DNA of 64,000 bases, from assembly GCA_963700195.1 (NCBI GenBank), contig CAVOWQ010000019.1, forward strand, positions 1-64,000, given 5' to 3'. The position numbers were made by a program, and so were the translations under genes. Shown piece by piece: positions 50,916 through 60,800 of this stretch; position 1 is the first letter of the stretch, and the number at the start of each line of letters is the position of its first letter. This DNA is from AP-15 sp963700195 (GTDB lineage Bacteria > Pseudomonadota > Alphaproteobacteria > ATCC43930 > CGMCC-115725). Under the pieces are notes generated by a model that did no database searches, had not been told where the DNA came from, and saw only the letters and a list, made by a program, of their open reading frames with translations.

Positions 50916-52125
50916 TCACATTTCGAACAGGATGCGCGAGGGATCTTCGACGCACTCCTTGAGCCGCACCAGAAAGGTCACGGCTTCGCGTCCGTCGACG
51001 ATACGGTGATCGTAGGAGAGCGCGACGTACATCATCGGCCGGATTTCGATCTTGTCGCCGATCGCGACAGGTCGCCTTTCGATCTTGTGCATGCCGAGGA
51101 TGCCGGATTGCGGCGGGTTAAGGATTGGCGTCGACATCAGCGAGCCATAGATGCCGCCGTTTGAAATCGTGAAGGTGCCGCCGGAGAGTTCCTCGATCGA
51201 CAATTTGCCGTCGCGTGCCTTGCGCCCGTACTCGGTGATCGTCTTCTCGATCTCGGCGAAGCTTAGCCGGTCGGCGTCCCGCACGACCGGCACGACGAGG
51301 CCTTGTTCAGTCCCCACGGCGACGCCGATGTCGTAGTGGTTCTTGTAGACGACGTCGTCGCCGTCGATCTCGGCGTTGACACCCGGCAGCTCTTTCAGCG
51401 CGACGATTGCCGCCTTGACGAAGATCGACATGAAGCCGAGCCGGACCCCGTGCTTTTTCTCGAAGGCATCGCGATAACGTTCGCGCAGCGCGATCGTCTG
51501 GCTCATGTCGATTTCATTAAACGTGGTCAGCATCGCGGCGGTGTTCTGCGCCGCCTTCAGCCGCTCGGCGATCCGCCGCCTGAGCCGGCTCATCCTCACC
51601 CGCACCTCACGCTCGCCCACGGCCGGAGCCGGTGTCGGCGGTGCAGGGGCCGGGTGACGCCCTGGCGGCGAGCACGTCGGCCTTGCTGATCCTCCCACCT
51701 GGCCCAGTCGCCGCAATTCCCGTCGCGTCCAGCCCGGTCTCTTCGATCAGCTTGCGGACGGCCGGGCCCGAGCGTTCGAGCGCCGCGAGACCCTCACCCC
51801 CCTCACTGCGCTCGGAACCCTCTCCCGCATTGCGGGAGAGGGGAGACCCCGGCGCGGTGGCGGCGGGGTGGGTGAGGGTGGCGGCCAGTCCGTCGGCGAT
51901 CCTGCCGAGAACTGCGCCGACCGGGACGTTGGCGCCCTCCTCGGCGAGAATCTCGGCGAGCGTGCCGGAGGCGGGTGCGGGAACCTCGAGGGTCACCTTG
52001 TCGGTTTCGAGCTCGGCGACGGGTTCGTCGGCGGCGACCGCTTCGCCCGGCCGCTTCAGCCATTTCGAGACGGTCGCCTCGGTGATCGATTCACCAAGGC
52101 TCGGGACCTTGATCTCGGTCGCCAT
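50916..52125 (-). CDS. odhB: 2-oxoglutarate dehydrogenase E2 (dihydrolipoyl succinyltransferase), frameshifted
   Basis: ATG 52125 opens the lipoyl domain (MATEIKVPSLGESITEATVS) with the lipoylated Lys43 in ETDKVTLEV. Residues 83-112 are encoded by a family A palindromic repeat in the flexible linker. The E3-binding domain follows (SGPAVRKLIEETGLDATGIA, GPGGRISKADVL). One extra base near 51645 then breaks the frame. The catalytic domain continues one base off: MSRLRRRIAERLKAAQNTAA, IVDGREAVTFLVRLKECVED, with the active-site DHRIVDG. Without repair only the lipoyl and binding domains would be made. It is coupled to sucA, 6 bases apart. Confidence 0.9.
51790..51879. repeat. Palindromic repeat, family A, in frame inside odhB
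   Basis: A 90-base element bounded by ACCCTCACCC and GGGTGAGGGT with internal CTCTCCCGCATTGCGGGAGAG. It adds exactly 30 codons to the linker between the lipoyl and E3-binding domains without breaking the frame. Confidence 0.85.
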
Positions 52126-52131
52126 GGGGTC

Positions 52132-54963
52132 TTACGCCGCCAACGCCTCGGCAACGAGGTGCGCCTGCTCTTCGACGTGCCGTTTGAAGAGGCCGGTCGC
52201 CGGGGAAGCCGCCTCGGCGCGGCCGGCAAATCGTGGCCGTTTCGCCGCCACATCGAGTTCCCGGAGGACCTGCTCGATCCGCCGGTCAACGAAGTTCCAG
52301 GCGCCCATATTCTGCGGCTCCTCCTGGCACCAGACGATCTCGGCGTTGCGGTAGCGCTCCAGCACGTTCGCCAGTGCATTGAACGGGAACGGATAGAGCT
52401 GATCGAGCCGGACTAATGCGACGCGTTTATCGCCGCTGCTGGCTCGCGCCTTTGCCAGATCGAAGTAGACCTTTCCCGTGCAGAGCACGACGCGGCGCAT
52501 CTGGTCATCTGCGGCAATAGCCACGGTTTCACCAATGACCCGATGAAATGAGCTGCCCGTTTCCATCTCGTCGAGGCGCGACATGACTTCTTTCGCGCGC
52601 AGCAATGATTTCGGGGTGAAGATGACGAGCGGCTTGCGGAAGTTGCGGCGGATCTGGCGCCGTAAGACGTGAAAGTAGTTCGCCGCGCTGGTCAGGTTGC
52701 ATACCTGGATGTTGTCTTCGGCGCAGAGCTGCAGATAGCGCTCGATCCGCGCCGAGGAATGCTCGGGGCCCTGACCCTCGTAACCGTGCGGCAGCAGCAA
52801 GACGAGCCCGCTCATGCGCAGCCATTTGGCTTCGCCCGAGCTCAGGAACTGATCGATGATGACTTGGGCGCCATTGGCAAAGTCGCCGAATTGCGCCTCC
52901 CACAAGACCAGCGAAGAAGGGTCGGCGAGGCTGTAGCCGTATTCGAAGCCGACCACGGCGGCTTCCGAGAGCGGGCTGTCAATGATCTCGAACGGCGCTT
53001 GTCCGGGCCTGACATGGTCGATCGGGACGTAGCGTTCTTCGGTCTCTTGGTCTACCAGCACGGCATGACGTTGTGAGAAGGTGCCGCGGCCGCTGTCCTG
53101 ACCGGACATCCGCACATGAGTCCCCTCGGCGCATAGCGAGCCGATCGCCAATGCCTCTGCGGTCGCCCAATCTATCCCCTCGCCGGCCTCGATCGCAGCG
53201 CGCTTTGCCTCGAGCTGGCGGGCGATTTTGGGGTTGAGGCGAAAGCCCTCCGGCACCGTCACGAGGCCACGCCCGATCTCGCGCAGCACCTCGCCGGCGA
53301 CCCCGGTATTGCCCCGGCGATCGTCGGCGGGGGCCTGTTCGAGCCCGGCCCAGGCGCCTTCGAGCCAATCCGCCCTGTTCGGACGATAGCTCTTCGCCGA
53401 CTCGAACTGCGTTTCAAGTTCCGCAATGAAGCGGGTCGCCATCGCATCCGCTTCGCCTTCACGCAGCACGCCCGCCTCGACGAGACGCTTGGCATAGATC
53501 TGCCGCGTCGTCGGGTGGTGGGCGATCGTGCGGTACATCAGCGGTTGGGTGAAGGCCGGCTCGTCGGTCTCGTTGTGGCCGTGACGCCGATAGCAAAACA
53601 GGTCGATGACCACGTCCTTCTTGAATTCTTCGCGAAATTCGGTGGCAGCGCGGGCGACTTCGACGACCGCCTCGGGGTCGTCGCCGTTTACGTGAAAGAT
53701 CGGCGCCTGGACGCCTTTCGCTACATCCGACGGGTAGGGGCTGGACCGGGCGGCGGAAGGGGCGGTCGTAAAGCCGATCTGGTTATTGACGATAATATGG
53801 ATCGTCCCGCCGGTGCAGAAGCCGATCAGATCGGACAATTCGAGCGATTCGGCGACGAGCCCTTGGCCGGCGAAAGCTGCATCCCCGTGCATCAGGATAG
53901 CGGCTACCTGGGATCGTTCGCTGTCGCCGCGCTGCAATTGCTTTGCCCGAACCTTGCCGAGCACGACCGGATCGACGGCCTCGAGGTGCGAGGGATTGGC
54001 GGCCAAGGATAGGTGGATCGTTTGCCCACGCACCTCACGGTCGCCGGAAGTGCCGAGATGGTATTTGACGTCGCCCGAGCCGTGGACGTGCTCGGGATTG
54101 GTCGAATTGCCCTGGAACTCGGAGAACACCGCGGCGAACGGTTTGCCGACGAAATTTGCGAGCACGTTGAGCCGGCCGCGGTGCGGCATGCCGATCACGA
54201 ACTCACGGATGCCGAGTTCGCCGCCGCGGTAGAGAATTGCTTCGAGAGCCGGCATCAGCAACTCGGCGCCCTCGATGCCAAACCGCTTGGTGCCGATATA
54301 CCGGCGGTCGAGAAAGCGCTCGAACGTCTCCGCCTGGGTCAATGTCCGCAAGATTTCTTTTTTTACTCCGGCCGCCAGGACCAGGTGGCTCTGGCGCTTT
54401 TCGAATTTTTCCTGGATCCAGGCCCGTTCGGCCGGCACCTGAATGTGCATGTACTCGACGCCGATCCTGCCGCAATAGGTCTCGCGCAAAATCGCGATGA
54501 TCTCCTGCAAGGTGGCGCGCTCGCGGCCGAACAAATTGGCGATAAAGATCTCGCGGTCGAGATCGAACTCGCTGAAGCCGTAGCTGCGAAAGTCGAGCTC
54601 CGGATAAGGCCCCCGCTTCTCCAGGCCGAGCGGGTCGAGATCGGCCTCTAAGTGGCCGCGCACTCGATAGGCGCGGATTAGTTGCAGGGCCCGGATCGAG
54701 TCGGTGGTGGCCCGGCGCAACGCCTCTTCATCGGCTTCCCGAGCACCCGCCGCTCCGTTGCCGATGATCGACGGTTCGCGCTTTCCCCAAGAGGGCCCGC
54801 GCACCTCCGTGAGCACCCCCGAAACATCATCGTTCATTTCAGCGAAGAACCGGCGCCAGCTTTCGTCGACTGTCTGAGGATTCTCGAGGAACCTCGCATA
54901 GAGCTCCGCGATGAACCCCGCATTTGCGCCAGTCAGAAACGTCGTATTGTCCAAATCAGCCAT
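52132..54963 (-). CDS. sucA: 2-oxoglutarate dehydrogenase E1
   Basis: A 943-residue thiamine-diphosphate enzyme that decarboxylates 2-oxoglutarate and transfers succinyl to E2. ATG 54963 (MADLDNTTFLTGANAGFIAE) is chosen because the frame upstream is only a translated repeat. Features are the N-terminal E2-binding helix, GMPHRGRLNVLANFVGKPF, the ThDP site in HGDAAFAGQGLVAESLELSD and VNNQIGFTTAP, and the C-terminal transketolase-like region with LLPHGYEGQGPEHSSARIER. Length is normal and the gene is intact. It lies between the family C repeat and odhB. Confidence 0.97.
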   Translation of the reverse strand: MADLDNTTFLTGANAGFIAELYARFLENPQTVDESWRRFFAEMNDDVSGVLTEVRGPSWGKREPSIIGNGAAGAREADEEALRRATTDSIRALQLIRAYRVRGHLEADLDPLGLEKRGPYPELDFRSYGFSEFDLDREIFIANLFGRERATLQEIIAILRETYCGRIGVEYMHIQVPAERAWIQEKFEKRQSHLVLAAGVKKEILRTLTQAETFERFLDRRYIGTKRFGIEGAELLMPALEAILYRGGELGIREFVIGMPHRGRLNVLANFVGKPFAAVFSEFQGNSTNPEHVHGSGDVKYHLGTSGDREVRGQTIHLSLAANPSHLEAVDPVVLGKVRAKQLQRGDSERSQVAAILMHGDAAFAGQGLVAESLELSDLIGFCTGGTIHIIVNNQIGFTTAPSAARSSPYPSDVAKGVQAPIFHVNGDDPEAVVEVARAATEFREEFKKDVVIDLFCYRRHGHNETDEPAFTQPLMYRTIAHHPTTRQIYAKRLVEAGVLREGEADAMATRFIAELETQFESAKSYRPNRADWLEGAWAGLEQAPADDRRGNTGVAGEVLREIGRGLVTVPEGFRLNPKIARQLEAKRAAIEAGEGIDWATAEALAIGSLCAEGTHVRMSGQDSGRGTFSQRHAVLVDQETEERYVPIDHVRPGQAPFEIIDSPLSEAAVVGFEYGYSLADPSSLVLWEAQFGDFANGAQVIIDQFLSSGEAKWLRMSGLVLLLPHGYEGQGPEHSSARIERYLQLCAEDNIQVCNLTSAANYFHVLRRQIRRNFRKPLVIFTPKSLLRAKEVMSRLDEMETGSSFHRVIGETVAIAADDQMRRVVLCTGKVYFDLAKARASSGDKRVALVRLDQLYPFPFNALANVLERYRNAEIVWCQEEPQNMGAWNFVDRRIEQVLRELDVAAKRPRFAGRAEAASPATGLFKRHVEEQAHLVAEALAA

Positions 54964-55000
54964 CACCGAACCTTGGAGTCGCCGGTGCGACACTTCTACA

Positions 55001-55083
55001 GTCGTCATGGCCGGACTTGATCCGGCCATCCACGTTTTACGGAAAGGGCATGGATGGCCGGGTCAAGCCCGGCCACGACGACT
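55001..55083. repeat. Palindromic repeat, family C
   Basis: GTCATGGCCGGACTTGATCCGGCC and GGCCGGGTCAAGCCCGGCCACGAC face each other, the dispersed element whose translation reads MAGLDPAIHV. It separates sucD from sucA. A half copy lies at 60881-60907. Confidence 0.85.
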
Positions 55084-55126
55084 GTTAATTCGTCATTGGC
55101 GGTGCACCTTGCAACGACCGAAGCGT

Positions 55127-56002
55127 TTAGCCGCTGAGCACGTCCCGCATCGTCGTGCCTATTGCCGCGGGTGATTCGGCGACGACGACCCCGGCGCTGC
55201 GCAATGCCTCCATCTTGTCGCCTGCGCCGCCCTTGCCGCCGGCGATGATCGCCCCGGCGTGGCCCATCCGCCGGCCCGGCGGTGCCGTGCTGCCCGCGAT
55301 AAACCCGACGACCGGCTTCTTACGCTGCGCCGATTTCAGAAAATCGGCGCCGTCTTCCTCGGCCGTGCCGCCGATCTCGCCGATCATGACGATCGCCTCG
55401 GTCTCGTCATCGGCAAGAAACATCGCGAGCACTTCGACAAAATTGGTGCCGTTGACCGGATCGCCGCCAATCCCGACGCAGCTGGACTGTCCCAGCCCGA
55501 CCGCAGTCGTCTGCGCTACCGCCTCGTAAGTCAGGGTGCCCGAGCGCGAGACTATGCCGATCTTGCCGCGGCGATGGATGTGTCCCGGCATGATGCCGAT
55601 CTTGCACTCGTCGGGAGTGATGACACCAGGGCAATTCGGCCCGATCAGCCGCGAATGGCCCCCGGAAAGACTACGCTTGACGCTGACCATGTCGAGCACC
55701 GGGATGCCTTCGGTGATGCAGATGATCAGCGGGATTTCGGCATCGGCGGCTTCGAGGATTGCGTCGGCGGCGAAGGGCGGCGGGACATAGATCACCGTCG
55801 CATCGCATCCGGTCACCGCGCGCGCCTCGTGAACCGTGTTGAACACCGGGAGGTCTAGGTGGCGTGTGCCGCCTTTTCCGGGGGTCACACCGCCGACCAT
55901 CTTGGTTCCGTAGGCGATCGCCTGCTCGGAGTGGAAGGTGCCCTGGGCGCCGGTGAACCCCTGGCACAGCACCTTCGTGGACGCGTCAACGAGGATGGAC
56001 AT
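55127..56002 (-). CDS. sucD: Succinyl-CoA synthetase alpha subunit
   Basis: A 291-residue CoA-binding subunit. ATG 56002 (MSILVDASTKVLCQGFTGAQ). The CoA-binding start is GFTGAQGTFHSEQAIAYGTK, GPNCPGVITPDECKIGIMPG follows, and the phospho-histidine is in GRRMGHAGAIIAGG. ATG shares one base with the sucC stop, so the pair is translationally coupled. It makes ATP or GTP from succinyl-CoA in the TCA cycle. It is intact. Confidence 0.96.
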   Translation of the reverse strand: MSILVDASTKVLCQGFTGAQGTFHSEQAIAYGTKMVGGVTPGKGGTRHLDLPVFNTVHEARAVTGCDATVIYVPPPFAADAILEAADAEIPLIICITEGIPVLDMVSVKRSLSGGHSRLIGPNCPGVITPDECKIGIMPGHIHRRGKIGIVSRSGTLTYEAVAQTTAVGLGQSSCVGIGGDPVNGTNFVEVLAMFLADDETEAIVMIGEIGGTAEEDGADFLKSAQRKKPVVGFIAGSTAPPGRRMGHAGAIIAGGKGGAGDKMEALRSAGVVVAESPAAIGTTMRDVLSG

Positions 56003-57171
56003 CAGGCGGCCTCCTTGACGGCCGCGACGACCTTTTGGGCAGCGTCTGAGAGGTTCTCGGCGGCGAGTATCGGCAAGCCCGATTGCTGCAGGATCTTCTT
56101 GCCGAGGTCGACATTGGTGCCTTCCAGGCGGACGACCAGCGGCACGTGCAGATTGACCTCGCGCGCCGCCGCGACCACGCCCTCGGCAATCACGTCGCAG
56201 CGCATGATCCCGCCAAAGATGTTGACGAGCATCCCTTCGACATTCGGATCGCCAAGGATCAGCTTGAAGGCGGTCGCCACGCGGTCGCGCGTCGCCCCGC
56301 CGCCGACGTCGAGAAAGTTCGCCGGGTTGCCGCCGTGCAATTTGATGATGTCCATCGTCGCCATCGCCAAGCCGGCACCGTTGACCATGCAGCCGATATT
56401 GCCGTCGAGCTTGACGTAGTTGAGCGCGTGCTTGCCGGCTTCGAGCTCGGTCGGATCCTCCTCGTCCTCGTCCCGCAACGCCTCGACTTCGGGATGGCGG
56501 AATAGCGCGTTCTCGTCGAACCCCATCTTGGCATCGAGCGCCAGGAGCTGCCCCGAACCGGTCACGACCAGCGGGTTGATCTCGGCGACCGACGCGTCGA
56601 GCTCGCAAAACGCCTTATAGAGCGCCGTGACGAATTTGACGGCGACGCCGATCTGGGCTCCCTCGAGACCGAGACCATAGGCGATGTTTCGCGCGTGGAA
56701 CGGCTCGATCCCGCTCGCCGGGTCGACCGCCACTTTGAGGATCTTTTCCGGGGAGTGCGCGGCGACCTCCTCGATCTCCACGCCGCCCTCGGTCGAGCCG
56801 ATCAGGGTCACGCGTCCGGTGTCGCGGTCAATGAGTAGGCCGATATAAAGCTCACGCGCGATGTCGCAGCCCTCCTCGACATAGACCCGCTTGACCTCGC
56901 GGCCGGCGGGTCCGGTCTGGTGCGTGATTAGGTTCTTGCCCAGCAGTGAGCGCGCCGCGGCTGCGACCTCTTCTTCGGAGCGGCAGAGCTTGACCCCGCC
57001 GGCTTTGCCGCGGCCGCCGGCATGGATTTGTGCTTTGACGACCCACACATTGCCGTCGAGCCGGCGCGCCGCCTCTACCGCCTCGGCGGCGGTGTAGGCG
57101 ACGTGGCCGTGGGGCACCGCGACCCCGAACTTCGCGAGCAGTTCTTTCGCCTGATATTCGTGGATGTCCAT
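56002..57171 (-). CDS. sucC: Succinyl-CoA synthetase beta subunit
   Basis: A 389-residue ATP-grasp subunit that fixes nucleotide specificity. MDIHEYQAKELLAKFGVAVP and HGHVAYTAAEAVEAARRLDG open it. The ATP-grasp loop is VVKAQIHAGGRGKAGGVKLC, the metal ligands lie in LVVTGSGQLLALDAKMGFDE, and the subunit contact is GNIGCMVNGAGLAMATMDII. It is the first gene of the sucC-sucD-sucA-odhB-lpdA block. The usual upstream partner mdh is separated from it by the OmpA-family gene. Confidence 0.97.
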   Translation of the reverse strand: MDIHEYQAKELLAKFGVAVPHGHVAYTAAEAVEAARRLDGNVWVVKAQIHAGGRGKAGGVKLCRSEEEVAAAARSLLGKNLITHQTGPAGREVKRVYVEEGCDIARELYIGLLIDRDTGRVTLIGSTEGGVEIEEVAAHSPEKILKVAVDPASGIEPFHARNIAYGLGLEGAQIGVAVKFVTALYKAFCELDASVAEINPLVVTGSGQLLALDAKMGFDENALFRHPEVEALRDEDEEDPTELEAGKHALNYVKLDGNIGCMVNGAGLAMATMDIIKLHGGNPANFLDVGGGATRDRVATAFKLILGDPNVEGMLVNIFGGIMRCDVIAEGVVAAAREVNLHVPLVVRLEGTNVDLGKKILQQSGLPILAAENLSDAAQKVVAAVKEAA

Positions 57172-57449
57172 CGGATCCCGCCGTGCTGAGAGGATTAGAT
57201 TAACACTGTTGCCGATCCGGGCCTATACTCAGCACCTATGCTCCCGGGGGGGACCCATGCATACCGATAGCCAGCAGCGCGAGCCTGCGCTCTTGCTTAC
57301 AACGCCGCCAAGGCTCGACAACACGATCGGCCGCGTCGAAGGCGTCCGCGCTGGGGTTTCGGCCCCCAAGTGCGTCTTCAACAGTTTCCCGTCCGCAGCC
57401 CCCAGATCCGGAGTGCGAAGATTTTAACCTTTCAAGAAAGGTGACCGCG
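57172..57449. other. Divergent leader between sucC and OmpA-family gene
   Basis: A 278-base gap that must hold promoters for both directions. I could not pick a convincing -35/-10 pair. A short open frame at 57256 has no family match. Confidence 0.35.
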
Positions 57450-58250
57450 ATGAGCTTTGCAAAATGGTCCGCTGCCGCGTTGCTCATATATCTTGCGACC
57501 GGACCAGCTCCGTCAAACGCGCAGACGAACGATGGGCCATCGGTTCAAATCGAATCAACTTCGTTCATTGTCGGTATCGGCGGGCAGGGCGGGGACGGTG
57601 AGCTCTTTCTGCCGAACCTTGGGACCAATTGTTCCTATCCGTTCAACATCAGCGGCTTTGGTGCCGGCATTCAGGTCGGCGTGTCGAGAATCTCCGCGTC
57701 GGGCCCGGTCAAGAACCTGACGAAAGTCGAGGATTTAGAGGGGACCTACAGCTCAACCCAGGGTGAAGCCACCCTAATTGCCGGCCGTGGCAGTATGTCG
57801 CTGAAAAACAATGCCAACAATGTGACGCTCGATCTTGCTTCGCAGACGACCGGCATCGGGCTTGGTGTTTCCGGGCAGGGCCTGACGATCAATATGCCCG
57901 AGCCGCCGGTGAATGCGCCGCGTGTCTATGTGCTGGAGTTCGGCTTCAACAAGGATTTTGTCAACGCGGACAGCCGCAAAGCACTGAACGAGCTGATGGA
58001 GGCGTGGAAATGCCGCTACGTTAAGATCGACGTGGCGGGGCATACCGACACAGTTGGAAAAGAGTCCGACAACCTCAACTTGGCGGAGTTACGGGCGCAG
58101 GCGGTGCGCAATTACATCGCGGGTGCCGGTGTCGTTCCCGCTCGCATCACGACGCATGTCGCGGGGGAAAGCGACCTGCAGGTGCCGACGGCTAACGGCA
58201 TCCGCTTACGCAGTAACCGCGTGGCGATCGTGACGATTCGTCCGATGTGA
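57450..58250 (+). CDS. OmpA-family outer-membrane/periplasmic protein
   Basis: A 266-residue secreted protein. ATG 57450 (MSFAKWSAAALLIYLATGPA) follows AAAGG at 8 bases; cleavage is near SNA-QT. Residues 30-155 form a Gly-rich all-beta domain (GVSRISASGPVKNLTKVEDL, EGTYSSTQGEATLIAGRGSM, TTGIGLGVSGQGLTI) that resembles DUF1134/Ysc84-like lipid-binding folds. Residues 165-266 are a peptidoglycan-binding OmpA domain (DVAGHTDTVGKESDNLNLAE, RAQAVRNYIAGAGV, NRVAIVTIRPM). It is inserted on the opposite strand between mdh and sucC. Confidence 0.85.
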   Translation: MSFAKWSAAALLIYLATGPAPSNAQTNDGPSVQIESTSFIVGIGGQGGDGELFLPNLGTNCSYPFNISGFGAGIQVGVSRISASGPVKNLTKVEDLEGTYSSTQGEATLIAGRGSMSLKNNANNVTLDLASQTTGIGLGVSGQGLTINMPEPPVNAPRVYVLEFGFNKDFVNADSRKALNELMEAWKCRYVKIDVAGHTDTVGKESDNLNLAELRAQAVRNYIAGAGVVPARITTHVAGESDLQVPTANGIRLRSNRVAIVTIRPM

Positions 58251-58317
58251 AACCGCGGCGAAACTCGGAAGTCGGGAATTCCCCTGGCCGAGCCGATGCG
58301 GCCATGGGGAAGGCCGC

Positions 58318-59277
58318 TCAGCCAGCTACGCGCATGTTCTTGACGACCCCGATCAACTCGCGGACAGCGCCGACGGACTTGTCGAAGGCTGCCTTTTCTT
58401 CGGGGTCGAAGGAAATCTCGACGATGCGTTCGACTCCACCGGCGCCGATTACAACCGGGACCCCGACGTAGAGGTCCTTGACCCCGTACTGCCCGTCGAG
58501 CCATGCCGCGCAGGGCAGGACGCGTTTTTTGTCGCGCAGATACGCTTCGGCCATCTGGATCGCCGAGCTAGCGGGGGCGTAGAAGGCCGAACCGGTCTTC
58601 AACAGCCCGACGATCTCGCCGCCGCCATCGCGGGTGCGCTGGACGATTTTCTCGAGCCGCTCCTGCGTCGTCCATCCCATCTTGACCAGGTCCGGCAACG
58701 GGATCCCGGCAACCGTCGAATAGCGCACCAGCGGCACCATCGTGTCGCCATGGCCACCGAGCACGAAGGCGGTGACGTCCTCGACCGAAACCCCGAACTC
58801 CTGCGCGAGGAAATAGCGGAACCGGGCGCTGTCGAGGATGCCGGCCATGCCGACGACGCGCTGCGGCGGCAACCCGCAGGCCTCGCGCATGACCCACACC
58901 ATGACGTCGAGCGGGTTGGTGATGGTGATCACGAAAGCCTGCGGGCAGTGCTTTTTGATCGCCGCGCCGACCGTCTTGACGATCCCGGCATTGACCCCGA
59001 TCAGGTCGTCGCGGCTCATCCCCGGCTTGCGCGGGATGCCGGCGGTGACGATCACGACATCGGCGCCCGCGATGTCGGCATAGTCGTTGGAGCCGCCGAT
59101 AACGGCATCATACCCTTCGATCGCCGAGCCCTGGACGATGTCGAGCGCTTTGCCTTGCGGCACACCCTCGACGACATCGACGAGAACGACATCGCCGAGC
59201 TCTTTGAGCCCGGCGAGAAGCGCCAGAGTGCCGCCGATCTGCCCCGCGCCGATCAGCGCGATCTTGCTGCGTGCCAT
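58318..59277 (-). CDS. mdh: Malate dehydrogenase
   Basis: A 319-residue NAD-dependent malate dehydrogenase of the LDH-like type found in alphaproteobacteria. It has the GAGQIGGTLALLAGLKELGD nucleotide motif, TAGIPRKPGMSRDDLIGVNA with substrate-binding arginine, and the catalytic His in LGGHGDTMVPLVRYSTVAGI. It oxidises malate to oxaloacetate. Elsewhere mdh normally begins the suc operon; here OmpA and a divergent gap intervene. Confidence 0.97.
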   Translation of the reverse strand: MARSKIALIGAGQIGGTLALLAGLKELGDVVLVDVVEGVPQGKALDIVQGSAIEGYDAVIGGSNDYADIAGADVVIVTAGIPRKPGMSRDDLIGVNAGIVKTVGAAIKKHCPQAFVITITNPLDVMVWVMREACGLPPQRVVGMAGILDSARFRYFLAQEFGVSVEDVTAFVLGGHGDTMVPLVRYSTVAGIPLPDLVKMGWTTQERLEKIVQRTRDGGGEIVGLLKTGSAFYAPASSAIQMAEAYLRDKKRVLPCAAWLDGQYGVKDLYVGVPVVIGAGGVERIVEISFDPEEKAAFDKSVGAVRELIGVVKNMRVAG

Positions 59278-59381
59278 GCCAATGCCTTTCGTCTGCAGCT
59301 CCCGGTTTGCCCCTCCGCCCCCAAGGGCCCCAAGGGCGGAGAGGGGGGTATTCTGGCTGCGGGTTTCATCTTAAGCGGGTT

Positions 59382-60160
59382 TCACGATTTCAGATGCTTG
59401 TCGAAGAACGCCACGCCATCCTTCCACAGCTCCGCTGCGGGGCCCTCGCGATAGCTCGGCCGGTAATCGGCGAGGAAAGCATGCCCGGCGTTCTTGTAGA
59501 CTTTGATCGTGACGTCCTTGCCGGCGCGTTGCGCGCGACTGCGCAGCTCCTCCGACAGCGCCACCGTCGGGTTCTGGTCCTCCTCGCCGAAGACCGCGAA
59601 TAGCGGGCAATGCAGGCGGTCGATCATGTTGAGGATCGGCGTCGGGCGCTCCGGTGTCGTCTCGGCATCCGGTGTCGCGCGATCGATAAATCCGCCCCAG
59701 CAATCGACCGCCGCATCGACCTTGGTGCTGCTGCACGCGAACAGCAGGGTCTGCCGGCCACCCGAGCAGAACCCGATGACGCCGATCTTGCCGGTCGCGC
59801 CGGGAAGCGCGCGCAGATGATCGGCCGCCGCCTCGAGATCCTGCACCGCCTCGGCATCCGACTTACCAAACATAACCGGGAAGACGGTGTTGATGTCGTT
59901 CGGATCGGATGGCCCGCCCTTGCGGGAATAGAGGTCAGGCGCCACGGCATTGTAGCCGATATTGGCAAAGCGCCGGGCGATGTCGCGGATGTGCTCGACG
60001 AGCCCGAAGGCTTCATGGATGACGATGATGCCGGGATTACGCCCGGACTGGCTCGGTTGGGCGAGGTAGCCCTTTATCGTGTCGCCGCCGCTCTTCGAAT
60101 TCGATGTTTTCGCCGCGCACACGGCTGAGATCGGTCACCGCACCCGGGTATATTCGCCAT
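59382..60160 (-). CDS. Dienelactone hydrolase-family protein, 5' frameshifts
   Basis: An alpha/beta hydrolase. The open frame begins at GTG 60122, but the expected family start MANIPGAVTDLSRVRGENIE is readable from ATG 60160 if one G (in GGGTGCGG) and one A (before GAGCGGCGG) are removed. The core is intact: IIVIHEAFGLVEHIRDIARR, nucleophile Cys in GFCSGG (G-x-C-x-G), acid in FGEEDQNPTV, and His in KNAGHAFLADYRPS, with a cysteine in place of the usual serine as in true dienelactone hydrolases. The native substrate is unknown. A 246-residue truncated protein may still be made. Confidence 0.85.
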
Positions 60161-60286
60161 GCGACCCTCCTTGAAACGAGATCCGCAGGTTAACACCAAT
60201 CTTCGGGCAGCGTGAAGGCGGCCCTCGCTGCTCGACGCTAGATGCTGTTATGATGGCTGCCATCGTCTTCGGGAGGAGGTTCGAGC

Positions 60287-60800
60287 ATGACCATCGAGCA
60301 GACGGCATTGAAGGAAAAGCCGGCCCAGGCACAGCCGGCAATGAAGCTCGCGGTGGCGAGCGCAAAGACGCCGCAATTCGTCAAGGGCCGGCGTGACTTC
60401 TTCAAGTACCGCGACCTTGGCGTCACCAAGGCGACCGACGGGCTGGATGCGGGCGCAGGTTACATCTGCCCTCACCGGAATGACCCAGCCGACCGGCTGG
60501 CACTACCACGTGTGCGAGGGACAGTTCGTCTACACGCTCAAAGGCTGGGTCGAGCTGGAATTCGAGGACGGCACGAATTGCCGGCTGGAGGCCGGCGACT
60601 CGGTTTTCATCCCCGGCGGCATGCTCCACCAGGAGAACCGCACCTCGGACGACCTCGAGATACTCGAAGTGTCGGTGCCCGCGGACATGGGCACCGTCGC
60701 GGTCGACCCGCCGGCAAGAGCGGACGAACGGCGGATAATCCCCGCAAACCGCTTGCAGGAGGCCGCCGATCGCTTATCATCGGCGGCCAAGCGGGTGTAG
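60287..60800 (+). CDS. Cupin-domain protein, frameshifted
   Basis: ATG 60287 follows a very strong GGGAGGAGG. The first frame gives MTIEQTALKEKPAQAQPAMK and KTPQFVKGRRDFFKYRDLGV. One extra base near 60445 shifts to MRAQVTSALTGMTQPTGWHY, then HVCEGQFVYTLKGWVELEFE, LEAGDSVFIPGGMLHQENRT and LEILEVSVPADMGTVAV. The two cupin motifs with HYH, E and later His can bind a metal. Repaired, about 170 residues. Its TAG stop lies inside the first 10 bases of the tRNA-Gly gene. Confidence 0.75.

Noticed and set aside
54964..55029. N-terminal extension of sucA (MAGSSPAMTT...)
   Set aside because: The added codons are translation of the family C repeat; SucA similarity starts at MADLDNTTFL.
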